In this document: piece after piece, positions 43,235-53,550 of the stretch | How the letters are laid out: each line of letters opens with the position of its first letter | Numbering within the stretch: position 1 is the first letter of the stretch | Origin: Bradyrhizobium iriomotense | GTDB lineage: Bacteria; Pseudomonadota; Alphaproteobacteria; Rhizobiales; Xanthobacteraceae | DNA length: 64,000 nucleotides | Assembly (NCBI RefSeq): GCF_018129405.1 | Contig: NZ_JAFCLP010000027.1 | Coordinates: 1 to 64,000 of the forward strand | Reading direction: 5' to 3' | Program-made: the position numbers and the translations under genes | Notes under the pieces: model-generated | What the model was told of the DNA's origin: nothing | The model's input: the letters and a program-made list of their open reading frames with translations, nothing else | The model's database searches: none

Positions 43235-44200
43235 ATGGATCGCCGCACATTCATGGCCGGATGTCTCGGGCTGCCACTGCTGGCGCAGGCGGGCGGGGCG
43301 CACGCGCAGGCGGGGCTGACGAAAATCATCTTCCCGTTCGCGGCGGGGGCCGGCGGCGACACGCTGTGCCGGCTGATCGCGCAGGAGATGGCCCCAGTGC
43401 TGCAACGGACCATGGTGGTCGAGAACCGCACCGGCGGCGACGGCCTGATCGGCATCAAGGCGGTGAAGGGCGCAAGCCCCGACGGCAGCATGGTGCTGGT
43501 GACGACAGGGCCGACCATGTATCTGCTGCCGATGGTGGAGGCGACGCCGAGCTTCGACACGGCCAAGGATTTCATGCCGGTGTCGCTGCTGGCGCGGTTC
43601 GAATTCGCAGTGGTGATCGGTCCGCAGGTCGATGCCGCCGATTTCAAAGCCTTTGTCGCCTGGCTGAAGGCGCATCCCGACAAGACCTCGTTCGGCGTGC
43701 CCAGCAACGGCACGATTCCGCACTTCATGGGCTCCAGGCTCGAGAAGGATCTGGGCATTCCCCTGACCCGCGTGCCCTATCGCGGCAGTGCGCCGATTCT
43801 CAATGATCTCGTCGGCGGCCACATCTCGTTCGGCATTACGACATTGGCGGACGCGCTGCCGCAGCATCGTGCCAAGGGCGTGAAGATCATCGCGGTCTCG
43901 AGCGCGGAGCGTTCGCCGTTTGCGCCTGACGTGCCGACGCTGAGGGAGAGCGGCATCGATCTCGTCGCTGACGCCTGGTACGGCATGTGGCTTCCCGCCG
44001 GCAGCCCGCCGGAGTTTGCGAGCAAGCTCGGCGCAGCCGCGAGCGCGGCGCTCGCCAGGCCGGAAGTGAGGGAGAAGCTGACGGCGATCGGGCTGATCCC
44101 GGTCGGCAGCAATGCGGAAGGACTGTCGAAAGAGCTCGCCGCCAACTCGGCATTCTGGCAGCCGATCGTGAAGGCGACGGGGTATAAGATCGAGAATTGA
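43235..44200 (+). CDS. Bug-family periplasmic binding protein (TctC-like), I
   Basis: 321-residue extracytoplasmic solute receptor of the Bug family. A twin-arginine-like N-terminus ([16 protein letters not shown]) and AHA-type cleavage site, then [67 protein letters not shown] and [24 protein letters not shown]. Ligands are carboxylates or related small molecules; the actual one is unknown. GGAGGGGAA site upstream. No TctA/TctB membrane partners nearby, so it is an orphan. Runs opposite to the operon it interrupts. Confidence 0.88.
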   Translation: MDRRTFMAGCLGLPLLAQAGGAHAQAGLTKIIFPFAAGAGGDTLCRLIAQEMAPVLQRTMVVENRTGGDGLIGIKAVKGASPDGSMVLVTTGPTMYLLPMVEATPSFDTAKDFMPVSLLARFEFAVVIGPQVDAADFKAFVAWLKAHPDKTSFGVPSNGTIPHFMGSRLEKDLGIPLTRVPYRGSAPILNDLVGGHISFGITTLADALPQHRAKGVKIIAVSSAERSPFAPDVPTLRESGIDLVADAWYGMWLPAGSPPEFASKLGAAASAALARPEVREKLTAIGLIPVGSNAEGLSKELAANSAFWQPIVKATGYKIEN

Positions 44201-44210
44201 GGCGGGCTGC

Positions 44211-44367
44211 CTCTTCTCCCTCTCCCCGTTCTTACGGGGAGAGGGTTGGGGTGAGGGGCTGCCTCCGCAAAAGCGCTGACAGTTAGACTCGCGGAGAGTC
44301 CCCCTCACCCGGATCGCATCTAGCGATGCGATCCGGCCTCTCCCCGCAGGCGGGGAGAGGCGAAGAC
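44211..44367. repeat. Palindrome, CTCTCCCCG type
   Basis: Arms CTCTTCTCCCTCTCCCCG and CGGGGAGAGGCGAAGA; inner hairpins CCCCGTTCTTACGGGG and GGATCGCATCTAGCGATGCGATCC are nearly perfect. Follows the Bug gene. Confidence 0.85.
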
Positions 44368-44371
44368 AAGC

Positions 44372-46003
44372 TCACATCTTCGCGCGCTGCGCGATGCCGT
44401 CCTTGATCGCCGCAAGCTCTTTCTCATCCCAGATGCCGATCAAGACCCCACCCTTTACCTGGAGCTGATTGTCGGCATAGGCCGCGATCTTCTCGCGCGG
44501 CGTGGTGATGTGGTCGCTCGGATGCAGCGCCCAGTCGAACAGCTCGGCCTGCAACCGCGCGATGATGCCGGCGCATTCGGGATCGTCGCCGCGATCCAGA
44601 AACTCCTCCGGGTCGGTTTCGAGGTCGTACAGCATCGGACGGAAGCCGGAGGCGTGGATGTATTTCCAGCGGCCGTCGAACACCATGAACAGGCGGCAGC
44701 GTTCGATCGGCTGGTTCAGCTTCAGCCGCACGTCCTGCATGGCGTAGTCGTATTCGGAGAACGCCACCTTGCGCCATTCCGGCTTCTCACCGCGCAGCAG
44801 CGGCAGCAGCGAGCGGCCCTCGAGGATGTGGCCCGGCACCTTGCCGCCGAAATAGTCGACGAAGGTCGGCGCGAGATCGATACCCTCAACCAGCGCGTCG
44901 CTGCGGGTACCGCGCGTGGCGTCGGCTTCCCTGGAGGGATCGATGATGATCAGCGGGATCTTCGCCGATTGCTCGTGGAACAGGTCCTTCTCGCCCATCC
45001 AGTGATCGCCGAGATAGTCGCCGTGATCGGAGGTGAACACGATCATGGTGGTTTCCAGCAGGCCACGTTCTTCCAGGAACTTCATCAGCACGCCCATCTG
45101 GTCGTCGATCTGGGTGATCAGGCCCATATAGGTCGGGATCACCTTCTCGCGGGCATCGTCGCGCGCCATGTTGCGGGAGTAGCGCATGTCCATATAGGCG
45201 CCGAACACCGGGTGCGGATTCTGCCGCTCGCGCTCGGAACGGATCACGGGGATCATGTCGTCCGTCGAATACATGCTCGCATAGGGCTCTGGCGCGATGT
45301 AGGGCCAGTGCGGCTTGATGTAGGACAGATGCAGGCACCACGGCCGGCCGTCGGTCTCGGCCTCGCTGATGAAGTCCATCGCGCGCCGCGTCATGTAGGG
45401 CGTCTCGGAATGTTCTTCGGGCACGCGCGCGGCCTTGTCGGCGTGCACCAGCAGCCAGCCGTTCTGCAAGCTACCATCCTCGGCAGCGCCGGAGTTGGCC
45501 CAGTGCTCCCAGGGATTGGTGGCTTCAAAGCCCTGCTGGCGCAGATACTCGTCGTATTTCGGACGCGGCCGGCCCGTCGGATGCAGGCCGTCGTCGCGCT
45601 CATAGGGCTCGAAGCCGCATTCGGCGACATGCGCGCCGATGATCGATTCCGGGGGAATGCCGAGCGCCTTCATGCCTTCGAGGTCGGGCGCCATGTGGGT
45701 CTTGCCGACCAGCACGTTGCGCACGCCGATCTTGTTGAGATGATCGCCGAGCGTGGGCTCGCCGACGCGCAATGGCCAGCCGTTCCAGTGCGAGCCGTGC
45801 GAGCGCATGTAGCGCCCGGTGTAGAACGACATCCGCGACGGGCCGCAGATCGGCGATTGTACATACGCCTTGCTGAACAGCACGCCGCGCTTCGCCATGG
45901 CGTCGATGTTTGGCGTCTTCAGCGTGGGATGGCCGGTGCAGCCGAGATAATCATAGCGAAGCTGGTCGCACATGATCCAGAGAACGTTCTTCGCGCGCGC
46001 CAT
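44372..46003 (-). CDS. Sulfatase/alkaline phosphatase-superfamily hydrolase
   Basis: 543-residue type I sulfatase-like enzyme without a signal peptide. Metal-binding Asp13 in NVLWIMCDQLRYD, the formylglycine-forming CGPSR motif with Cys53 (ICGPSRMSFYTGRY), and VFTSDHGDYLGDHWMGEKDLFHE for the second metal site. The group includes choline sulfatases, arylsulfatases and phosphonate monoester hydrolases; the substrate cannot be assigned here. No formylglycine-generating enzyme gene is in the window. It is located where proB is usually adjacent to obgE, and the two are read in the same direction. Confidence 0.88.
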   Translation of the reverse strand: MARAKNVLWIMCDQLRYDYLGCTGHPTLKTPNIDAMAKRGVLFSKAYVQSPICGPSRMSFYTGRYMRSHGSHWNGWPLRVGEPTLGDHLNKIGVRNVLVGKTHMAPDLEGMKALGIPPESIIGAHVAECGFEPYERDDGLHPTGRPRPKYDEYLRQQGFEATNPWEHWANSGAAEDGSLQNGWLLVHADKAARVPEEHSETPYMTRRAMDFISEAETDGRPWCLHLSYIKPHWPYIAPEPYASMYSTDDMIPVIRSERERQNPHPVFGAYMDMRYSRNMARDDAREKVIPTYMGLITQIDDQMGVLMKFLEERGLLETTMIVFTSDHGDYLGDHWMGEKDLFHEQSAKIPLIIIDPSREADATRGTRSDALVEGIDLAPTFVDYFGGKVPGHILEGRSLLPLLRGEKPEWRKVAFSEYDYAMQDVRLKLNQPIERCRLFMVFDGRWKYIHASGFRPMLYDLETDPEEFLDRGDDPECAGIIARLQAELFDWALHPSDHITTPREKIAAYADNQLQVKGGVLIGIWDEKELAAIKDGIAQRAKM

Positions 46004-46100
46004 GCGTCGGCCCTGCCGTTTCTTGATTGTTTGATGCTGCGATATTGGAGCGCCGGTGGCAACCTGCCAGTGATGCGCGAGCCCGCTATCGCACAATCAG

Positions 46101-46240
46101 TGTCGTCCCGGCGCAGGCCGGGACCCATAACCACGAATGTTCGTGGCACGAAGGCTCCCACTCCGAGTCTTCGTCAAACTGCTCCCTGGGGGTATGGGTC
46201 CCGGCCCCCCGTGCGCAATTGCGCACTAGGCCGGGACGAC
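46101..46240. repeat. Palindrome, GTCGTCCCGGC type
   Basis: Arms TGTCGTCCCGGCGCAGGCCGGG and complementary end CCGGGACGAC with internal GTGCGCAATTGCGCAC. Lies between the sulfatase gene and obgE. Confidence 0.8.
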
Positions 46241-46254
46241 GCTGGGGAGATAGT

Positions 46255-47863
<1,609 letters not shown>

Positions 47864-48018
47864 GTCCAAGCTCTCTTGCCGGTGCGGTGCCTATCGCTAC
47901 CGCGACGCGAAGAGTGCGACAATCCGTTCAATTCGGCGTGGCGGGCTTGTCCCTGTTGCCCACGTCATTAAAACGACCGCAAGCGATACTATTCGCCGAT
48001 TCCTGATGCTCTCTCCCC

Positions 48019-48098
48019 GTCATTGCGAGCGCAGCGAAGCAATCCAGACTGCTACCTGCGGAAAGATTCTGGATTGCTTCGCTGCGCTCGCAATGACG
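48019..48098. repeat. Palindrome, GTCATTGCGAGC type
   Basis: Arms CGTCATTGCGAGCGCAGCGA and complement, inner AATCCAGA / TCTGGATT. Third family copy. Confidence 0.9.
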
Positions 48099-48117
48099 GG
48101 CTCTCACAGTCCGATCA

Positions 48118-49032
48118 ATGCCCTTCTTCAAGAACCTCTCCGCCTATGACGACCGCTCCGCGCGCCTGGCCGGCATCGCGCTGATGGTGCTGTCGATCTT
48201 CATGTTCTCGTTCGGCGATGCCATGGGCAAGTTCCTGGTCGGGACCTACTCGGTGGGGCAGCTGCTGTTTCTGCGCGCCTGCGCGGCACTGCTCTTGCTG
48301 TCGCCGCTGATCTGGAAGCAGCGCCACCAGTTCCTGCATCTGGAGCGGCCGGGCCTGCAGCTGTTTCGCGTCGTGCTCTCGACGCTCGAGGTCGCCGCCT
48401 TCTTCCTTGCCACGGTCTATCTGCCGCTCGCCGACGTCATCACCTATTATCTCGCCGGTCCCATCTTCGTCACCGCGATGTCGGCGATCTTTCTGGGCGA
48501 GAAGGTCGGCTGGCGGCGCTGGACCGCGATCCTGATCGGCTTCTGCGGCGTCCTGATCGCGCTGCGGCCGTCGGCACAGACCGTCAGCCTGCCGGCGCTG
48601 ATCGCACTCGGAGGCAGTCTCTCCTTCGCAACGCTGATGCTGATCACGCGCAGCCTGCGCAAGACGCCCGACATCGTGATGGCGTCTTCGCAATTCATCG
48701 GCACGTTCTCGCTGGGCGCAGTGCTGTCGGCATTCCACTGGGTGCCGCCGACCTCAGGCAGTCTCGTGATCTTCGCGATGGCCGGGCTCATCTCGGTGAC
48801 CGCGCTGTTCTGCGTCAACCGCTCGCTCAAGCTGGCGCCGGCCAGCGTCGTGGTGCCGTATCAATATTCGATGATCGTCTGGGCCGTGATCTTCGGCTTC
48901 GTCGTGTTCGGGGATGTCCCCTCGGTCGCAACGATCGTCGGCGCGGCGATCATCATCGGCGCGGGATTCTATATTTATCTGAGGGAGCGGGATCTGGGGC
49001 GAGAGAGCGCGGAAGTGAATCCGCCGGCGTGA
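48118..49032 (+). CDS. DMT-superfamily EamA transporter
   Basis: 304-residue inner-membrane protein with about ten helices in two EamA repeats (MVLSIFMFSFGDAMGKFLVG..., and the second ending VFGFVVFGDVPSVATIVGAAIIIGAGFYIYLRER). Such proteins export amino acids, riboflavin or other metabolites; the substrate is unclear. The start is ATG at 48118 right after a palindrome. It runs opposite to its neighbours and splits the rpmA-obgE series. Confidence 0.88.
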   Translation: MPFFKNLSAYDDRSARLAGIALMVLSIFMFSFGDAMGKFLVGTYSVGQLLFLRACAALLLLSPLIWKQRHQFLHLERPGLQLFRVVLSTLEVAAFFLATVYLPLADVITYYLAGPIFVTAMSAIFLGEKVGWRRWTAILIGFCGVLIALRPSAQTVSLPALIALGGSLSFATLMLITRSLRKTPDIVMASSQFIGTFSLGAVLSAFHWVPPTSGSLVIFAMAGLISVTALFCVNRSLKLAPASVVVPYQYSMIVWAVIFGFVVFGDVPSVATIVGAAIIIGAGFYIYLRERDLGRESAEVNPPA

Positions 49033-49052
49033 ACGCAGCCGACTCATTTCGC

Positions 49053-49218
49053 CGTCGTCCCGGACAAGCGTAGCTCCGGGCAGCGCGTAGCGTTGTCGGG
49101 AGCGAAGCGCAGATCCGGGACCCATACCCACAGGGAGACGTTTTGCGAAGACTCGGAGTGGGAGTCTTCGCATCACCAGCAGTCGGGGTAATGGGTCCTG
49201 GCTTTCGCCAGGACGACA
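49053..49218. repeat. Palindrome, GTCGTCCCGG type
   Basis: Arms CCGTCGTCCCGGACAAGC and TCGCCAGGACGACAC, with inner AGACTCGGAGTGGGAGTCT hairpin and GATCCGGGACCCATA / TAATGGGTCCTGG. Similar to the 46101 element. Confidence 0.75.
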
Positions 49219-49235
49219 CGCGGTAGGAGTTGGCC

Positions 49236-49829
49236 CTACCTCACCCGTCGCGCACTGCTCCAGCTCTTCAGCGAGGCCCACACCCTGCGCGACAAGCGGA
49301 AGCAGTCGACCGGCGTCGAGGAGCCCAGCGCCAGGAAGCGGTGCAGCTGCACGCCGCTCCACTGGAAGCCGCACTTCTCCAGCACCTTGCGCGAGGCCGG
49401 GTTGGTGACGCGGGCGCCGGCATGGAGATGATCGTCCTCGTACTCCTCGAAGAAGAAGTCGATCGCACCGCGCGCAGCCTCGGTGGCGAAGCCCTGGCCC
49501 CAATGCTCGACGCCGAGCCAGTAGCCGAGCTCGGCATTGCCGGGCTTGGTGCAGTCGATCCCGACCATGCCGACCGGGCCGCTGTCGTGCTCGATCAGGA
49601 ACACGGTCTCGCTGCCGAGCTCGGCGGTGGCGCGGACGAACTCGACGGCGTCGTCCTGCGAATAGGGATGCGGCAGCCGGCGCGTGTTCTCGGCGACGCG
49701 GCGGTCGTTGGCGAGCCGGGCGATGGTCCTGACGTCGGCGAGGGTCGGCCGCCGCAAGGTCAGCCGCTCGGTGGCGACGACGCTCGGTCTCGCCTCCCGC
49801 AAGGTCACGCTCGAGAAATCCTGCAACAT
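49236..49829 (-). CDS. GNAT N-acetyltransferase, RimJ/RimL type
   Basis: 197-residue acetyltransferase. RLTLRRPTLADVRTIARLAND is the RimJ/RimL-type opening; ELGYWLGVEHWGQGFATEAARGAIDF holds the acetyl-CoA loop; NPASRKVLEKCGFQ is the usual end motif. The ATG at 49829 has GGAG six bases upstream, better than GTG at 49850. A GNAT gene after rpmA is common in rhizobia. Substrate unknown, possibly a ribosomal protein N-terminus. Confidence 0.87.
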   Translation of the reverse strand: MLQDFSSVTLREARPSVVATERLTLRRPTLADVRTIARLANDRRVAENTRRLPHPYSQDDAVEFVRATAELGSETVFLIEHDSGPVGMVGIDCTKPGNAELGYWLGVEHWGQGFATEAARGAIDFFFEEYEDDHLHAGARVTNPASRKVLEKCGFQWSGVQLHRFLALGSSTPVDCFRLSRRVWASLKSWSSARRVR

Positions 49830-49873
49830 GTCCGGCTCCGTGAAAGTCACTAAGTCAAAGTGAGCAAGTCAAA

Positions 49874-49906
49874 GAAAAGGGGAGGCCGGTTTCCCGCCTC
49901 CCCTGG
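49874..49906 (-). terminator. Terminator after rpmA
   Basis: GGGGAGGC / GCCTCCCC stem with a 9-nt loop, preceded on the plus strand by AAAGAAAA, so a U-rich tail on the minus strand. Ends the rplU-rpmA unit before the GNAT gene. Confidence 0.7.
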
Positions 49907-49978
49907 AGCCTTCGATCTCTTGATCTCTGGACTCCGCCGGTTTGGTAGGACCCGGCGGACTCCAATTTGATCCACCGT

Positions 49979-50248
49979 CTATTCAGCCGCCTCTGCGATC
50001 GGGAGTACCGATACGAAGGTGCGGCCGTTGGCTTTAGCCTGGAACGCAACACGACCTTCGACCTTGGCGAACAAAGTGTGGTCCGTGCCCATGCCGACAT
50101 TAAGGCCGGGGTGCCAGGTGGTGCCGCGCTGACGCGCAATGATGTTGCCGGGAGTGACGATCTCCCCGCCGAACGCCTTGATGCCGAGGCGCTTGCCCTT
50201 CGAATCGCGTCCGTTACGCGATGAACCGCCTGCTTTTTTGTGAGCCAT
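49979..50248 (-). CDS. rpmA: 50S ribosomal protein L27
   Basis: 89-residue L27. [22 protein letters not shown] is the conserved N-terminus near the peptidyl transferase centre; [22 protein letters not shown] follows. No processed leader. Located 102 bp after rplU in the standard order. Confidence 0.98.
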   Translation of the reverse strand: MAHKKAGGSSRNGRDSKGKRLGIKAFGGEIVTPGNIIARQRGTTWHPGLNVGMGTDHTLFAKVEGRVAFQAKANGRTFVSVLPIAEAAE

Positions 50249-50350
50249 GGCTCGTCTCCGAAATCCTGCGTATTTCTAGATCAATTCCTTGACGGAATCA
50301 TTTCACGATTTCTCACGCATCAATTCGTGAATTGGCGTGATCACATCCCG

Positions 50351-50725
50351 TTATTCGGCGGCTTCCTTCACCACCTTCTCCTTCTTCGGACGCGGGCCCT
50401 TGGTGGGCTTGGCGCCGTCCGCCAGGATCTCGGAGATGCGGAGGACCGTGATCTCGTCGCGATAGCCGCGCTTGCGGCGCGAGTTCTTGCGGCGGCGCTT
50501 CTTGAAAGCGATGACCTTGGGGCCGCGCTTGTGGTCGAGCACCTCGACCGCAACCGAGGCGCCGGCCACCGTCGGAACGCCCAGCACCGGCGTGTCGCCG
50601 CCGAGCACCAGAACTTCATTCAACTGCACGATCGAGCCGACTTCGCCTTCGATCTTGCCAACTTCGAGAACATCATCCGGCACGACGCGGTATTGCTTGC
50701 CGCCGGTTTTGATGACTGCGAACAT
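50351..50725 (-). CDS. rplU: 50S ribosomal protein L21
   Basis: 124-residue L21: MFAVIKTGGKQYRVVPDDVLEVGKI and the RRRKNSRRKRGYRDEITVLRI end region. The C-terminal extension, Lys/Pro-rich to GPRPKKEKVVKEAAE, is longer than in E. coli (103 aa) and typical of rhizobia. Upstream 50726-51054 has no gene; it holds the rplU promoter and the leader of the next gene, with short GC-rich inverted repeats near 50860-50905. Confidence 0.97.
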   Translation of the reverse strand: MFAVIKTGGKQYRVVPDDVLEVGKIEGEVGSIVQLNEVLVLGGDTPVLGVPTVAGASVAVEVLDHKRGPKVIAFKKRRRKNSRRKRGYRDEITVLRISEILADGAKPTKGPRPKKEKVVKEAAE

Positions 50726-51054
50726 CGTTCTTTCTCCGTGTTCAATCCCGGCCTCGGGACGAGCATCGTCCGGGTCGGCTTTTTGTCAGTCGCTATGGGT
50801 TATGTACGTTTTGTGCGGGTGGGAGCTATCCCTTTGAAAACCCACGCAAAAACAAGCGGCGCGAGAAACGCCCCGCGCCGGCTGTGGGACTTATAGCGGC
50901 CAACAGCCGCAAGTCAAGGAAAACCGCCAAAAACGGCCCGGATTTGAAGGATTTGGCCGCGCTGCCGGCCGTCAGCCGAATCTCGGCCGGCTTTGCAACA
51001 AACCGGTTCCCCCGCCGTTAGTCCGCCGGAACAGGTAGGCGGGCAAGGGCTCCC

Positions 51055-52188
51055 ATGGCAACAGACGAACTGGTCAAGACGACGGGCATCGCCCATCACG
51101 GCGCCGAGCGGCTGCCGTCGGTGGACGTCGACAGCTTCAACATCGAGATGAAGGACGAGGATGGTTTCCTCGGCGACCGCGCCAGCAAGGGCGCGTTTCG
51201 CGACATCCTCGACCGCTGGCGCAAGCCGCTGCGCAAGACCGGCGAAGACCCGTTCGGCAAGGAGCCTTCGGAGAACATCAGCAAGAAGACGCTGGACGCG
51301 ATCCTGATCGGCGACGACACCGAGGCTTCGGCGGTGGTGCACAGCGCGATCGAGGACTTTGCGCAGGAGCTCGCTTACGTCACCCGGCGCTTCCTCAAGA
51401 CCAAGGCCTGGGCCAAGACCGAGCGCATCGTGGTCGGCGGCGGCTTTCGCGATTCCAGGCTCGGCGAGCTCGCGATCGCGCGTGCCGAGATCATCCTGAA
51501 ATCCGAGGATTTCAAGATCGACATGATGCCGATCCGCCATCACCCCGATGAAGCCGGCCTGCTCGGCGCGCTGCATCTGGCGCCGTCCTGGATCTTCGAG
51601 GCCCATGACAGCATCCTCGCCGTCGATATCGGCGGCACCAACATCCGTTGCGGTCTGGTCGAGACCAACTGGAAGAAGGCCAACGACCTGTCGAAGGCGA
51701 AGGTCGTGAAGTCCGAGCTGTGGCGTCATGCCGACGACGAGCCGACGCGCGAGGGCGCGGTGAAGCGGCTCACCAAGATGCTGAAGGGATTGATCCTCGA
51801 AGCCGAAGAGGAAGGTTTCAAGCTCGCGCCCTTCATCGGCATCGCCTGTCCCGGCGTGATCAACGCGGACGGCTCGATCGAGAAGGGCGCGCAGAACCTG
51901 CCGGGCAATTGGGAGAGCAGCAAGTTCAACCTGCCGGCGAGCCTGATCGAGGGCATCCCCGAGATCGGCGGGCACGACACCGCGATCGTGATGCACAATG
52001 ACGGCGTGGTTCAGGGCCTCTCCGAGGTGCCGTTCATGCAGGATGTCGAGCGCTGGGGTGTGCTCACCATCGGCACCGGGCTCGGCAATGCCCGCTTCAC
52101 CAACCGCCGCAAGGAGAACGGCGGCAACGGCAAGGACCGGGATTCCACGGATAACGGGAAGAAAAAAGGTAAGAACGACAAGGAGTAA
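51055..52188 (+). CDS. ROK-family-like sugar kinase with permuted motif order
   Basis: 377-residue protein with the ASKHA/ROK motifs in an unusual order. What is normally the C-terminal part of a ROK protein comes first: LDAILIGDDTEASAVVHSAI (80-99), RIVVGGGFRDSRLG (124-137) and DEAGLLGALHLA (165-176). The normally N-terminal phosphate loop LAVDIGGTNIRCG follows (188-200), then IACPGVINADG (263-273), the HND catalytic loop with Asp316, and the GTGLG loop (340-344) near the end. The ROK zinc motif CGxxGCxE is missing. A Lys/Asn-rich tail closes the protein. Function likely a hexokinase-like kinase or a non-enzymatic relative; uncertain. Confidence 0.75.
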   Translation: MATDELVKTTGIAHHGAERLPSVDVDSFNIEMKDEDGFLGDRASKGAFRDILDRWRKPLRKTGEDPFGKEPSENISKKTLDAILIGDDTEASAVVHSAIEDFAQELAYVTRRFLKTKAWAKTERIVVGGGFRDSRLGELAIARAEIILKSEDFKIDMMPIRHHPDEAGLLGALHLAPSWIFEAHDSILAVDIGGTNIRCGLVETNWKKANDLSKAKVVKSELWRHADDEPTREGAVKRLTKMLKGLILEAEEEGFKLAPFIGIACPGVINADGSIEKGAQNLPGNWESSKFNLPASLIEGIPEIGGHDTAIVMHNDGVVQGLSEVPFMQDVERWGVLTIGTGLGNARFTNRRKENGGNGKDRDSTDNGKKKGKNDKE

Positions 52189-52358
52189 CCTTGATCGGTT
52201 AGGTTAAGGACCGGATTGCGTTGCGGGGCGCGGGCTGCACGCTAGGGTCGAATCGTCGTCTCACCCTGACCGGCGAAGCCGCCCTTCCCGGCCAGCATTG
52301 CAATGAGCGGCACGGGACCGCCAGTGTTTACCGCGTCTGGCGGTCCCACCCCGTTCTT

Positions 52359-52420
52359 CAGAGCGTTTTCGAGCGAAGTGGACACCGGTTCGCGCCAGGA
52401 AAACGCGTCAAAACAAGAAA
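52359..52420. repeat. Dispersed GAGCGTTTTCGAGCGAAGTG repeat
   Basis: The run GAGCGTTTTCGAGCGAAGTG, then ACCGGTTCGCG and AAAACGCGTCAAAACAAG is recognisable as a repeat found many times in Bradyrhizobium-type genomes (recall, not verified). The ends GAGCGTTTTC / GAAAACGC are inverted. The rest of 52189-52358 shows nothing. Confidence 0.6.
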
Positions 52421-52424
52421 TCTC

Positions 52425-53288
52425 TCAGCTCCAGCCGACACGCTGAAAGAACGCCGCGATCTCCGCCGCCGCGCGATCCGGATCTTCCCGATGCGGGAAG
52501 TGGCCGACGCCGGGAAACATCTTCAGATCGAGCGCACTGAAGGTCTCGGACAGCCGATCGGTCCACGCATAGGGAAACAGCGGATCGTGCTCGGCCCAGC
52601 GCACGCAGGTCGGCACAATGATCGGCGGAAGCGGTAGTGCCTCGCCCTTCATCATCGCGACCCGCCCGGCATGCGAGGCCCGGTAATGCGCAAAGCCGCC
52701 GGCGAGATTGCCGGGCTTGAAGTAATTGTCGGCGAAGGCGTCGAGGACGTCGTCGAAGGCGTTCTTCCGATGCGCCCAGCCCTTCAGGAAGTGGCTGATA
52801 TAGAGCCGGCAGCTCTCCCGGCTCGCCCCGACCAGCGCCGGCGCCATCTCCATCTGGTGGAAGGACTGGTACCAGATGTGGTTGAGCCTGTCCGGCGCCG
52901 CCATGCGCGGCCCGATGCCGGGATAAACGAAATCGAAGAAGAAGAGCCCGGCGAGCCGCTTCGCCGCCTGCCGCGCCAGCGGCTGCATCACGGCGCCGCC
53001 GACGTCGTGCCCGACCAGGCCGAATCGGTCGATGCCGAGCCCGTCCATCAGCGCCAGCATGTCGGCGGCATGGCCGTCCGGCCCGTAAGGCCCGTCCGGC
53101 TTGTCGCTGTCGCCGAAGCCGCGGAGGTCAGGCGCGATCAGGGTGAATCGGTCCGCCAGCCGGGCCATTACCGGCTCCCAGGTCAGCCAGAATTCCGGCC
53201 ATCCATGCAGCAAAAGCAGTGGTTTTCCCGTTCCGGTGCGAACCAGGTGGAAATCGGCGCCGTTGGCCCTGACCGTCAGATGCTCCAT
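52425..53288 (-). CDS. Alpha/beta hydrolase, epoxide hydrolase/haloacid dehalogenase type
   Basis: 287-residue soluble alpha/beta hydrolase. Oxyanion motif HGWPEFWLTW (28-37), nucleophile Asp95 in VGHDVGGAV, and catalytic His in GVGHFPHREDPD. Asp instead of Ser as nucleophile places it with epoxide hydrolases and fluoroacetate dehalogenases rather than esterases. The start at 53288 has AGGAA nearby. Next to tRNA-Ser and convergent with the ROK-like gene. Confidence 0.87.
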   Translation of the reverse strand: MEHLTVRANGADFHLVRTGTGKPLLLLHGWPEFWLTWEPVMARLADRFTLIAPDLRGFGDSDKPDGPYGPDGHAADMLALMDGLGIDRFGLVGHDVGGAVMQPLARQAAKRLAGLFFFDFVYPGIGPRMAAPDRLNHIWYQSFHQMEMAPALVGASRESCRLYISHFLKGWAHRKNAFDDVLDAFADNYFKPGNLAGGFAHYRASHAGRVAMMKGEALPLPPIIVPTCVRWAEHDPLFPYAWTDRLSETFSALDLKMFPGVGHFPHREDPDRAAAEIAAFFQRVGWS

Positions 53289-53353
53289 GGCAGTTCCTTC
53301 CCAAAGCAGGGATAGCGGGCGAAAAGAGGCAGCGGATTTTCCCCTTTCGCGCC

Positions 53354-53382
53354 TTGTCTGGCCCGCCATCCTCGCCTATTAA
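53354..53382 (+). promoter_or_regulatory. Probable promoter of tRNA-Ser
   Basis: TTGTCT (53354-53359), 17-bp spacer, TATTAA (53377-53382), predicting RNA to start near 53389, about 37 bp before the tRNA. Nothing else in this 137-bp gap needs a rightward promoter. Confidence 0.5.
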
Positions 53383-53425
53383 CGCCCCCAACCACAGGGG
53401 CCGCTGCTCCTATATGGCGCCTTCA

Positions 53426-53515
53426 GGAGAGGTGGCAGAGTGGTTGAATGCACCGCACTCGAAATGCGGCATAGGTGCAAGCCTATCGGGGGTTCGAATC
53501 CCTCCCTCTCCGCCA
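53426..53515 (+). tRNA. tRNA-Ser (CGA)
   Basis: 90-nt class II tRNA. Acceptor GGAGAGG pairs with CCTCTCC, then discriminator G and encoded CCA (53513-53515). Anticodon stem CCGCA / TGCGG with loop CTCGAAA, anticodon CGA at 53460-53462, reads UCG. A long variable arm follows (CATAGGTGCAAGCCTATC), as expected for serine, and the T arm has GGTTCGAATCC. Confidence 0.97.
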
Positions 53516-53550
53516 TAGCAAAGACGACGCTTCCAAATAGCTCCGCAATA

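Noticed and set aside
42556-43758. 400-codon minus-strand frame across proB and the Bug gene
   Set aside because: It overlaps two well-supported genes in other frames and shows no family features.
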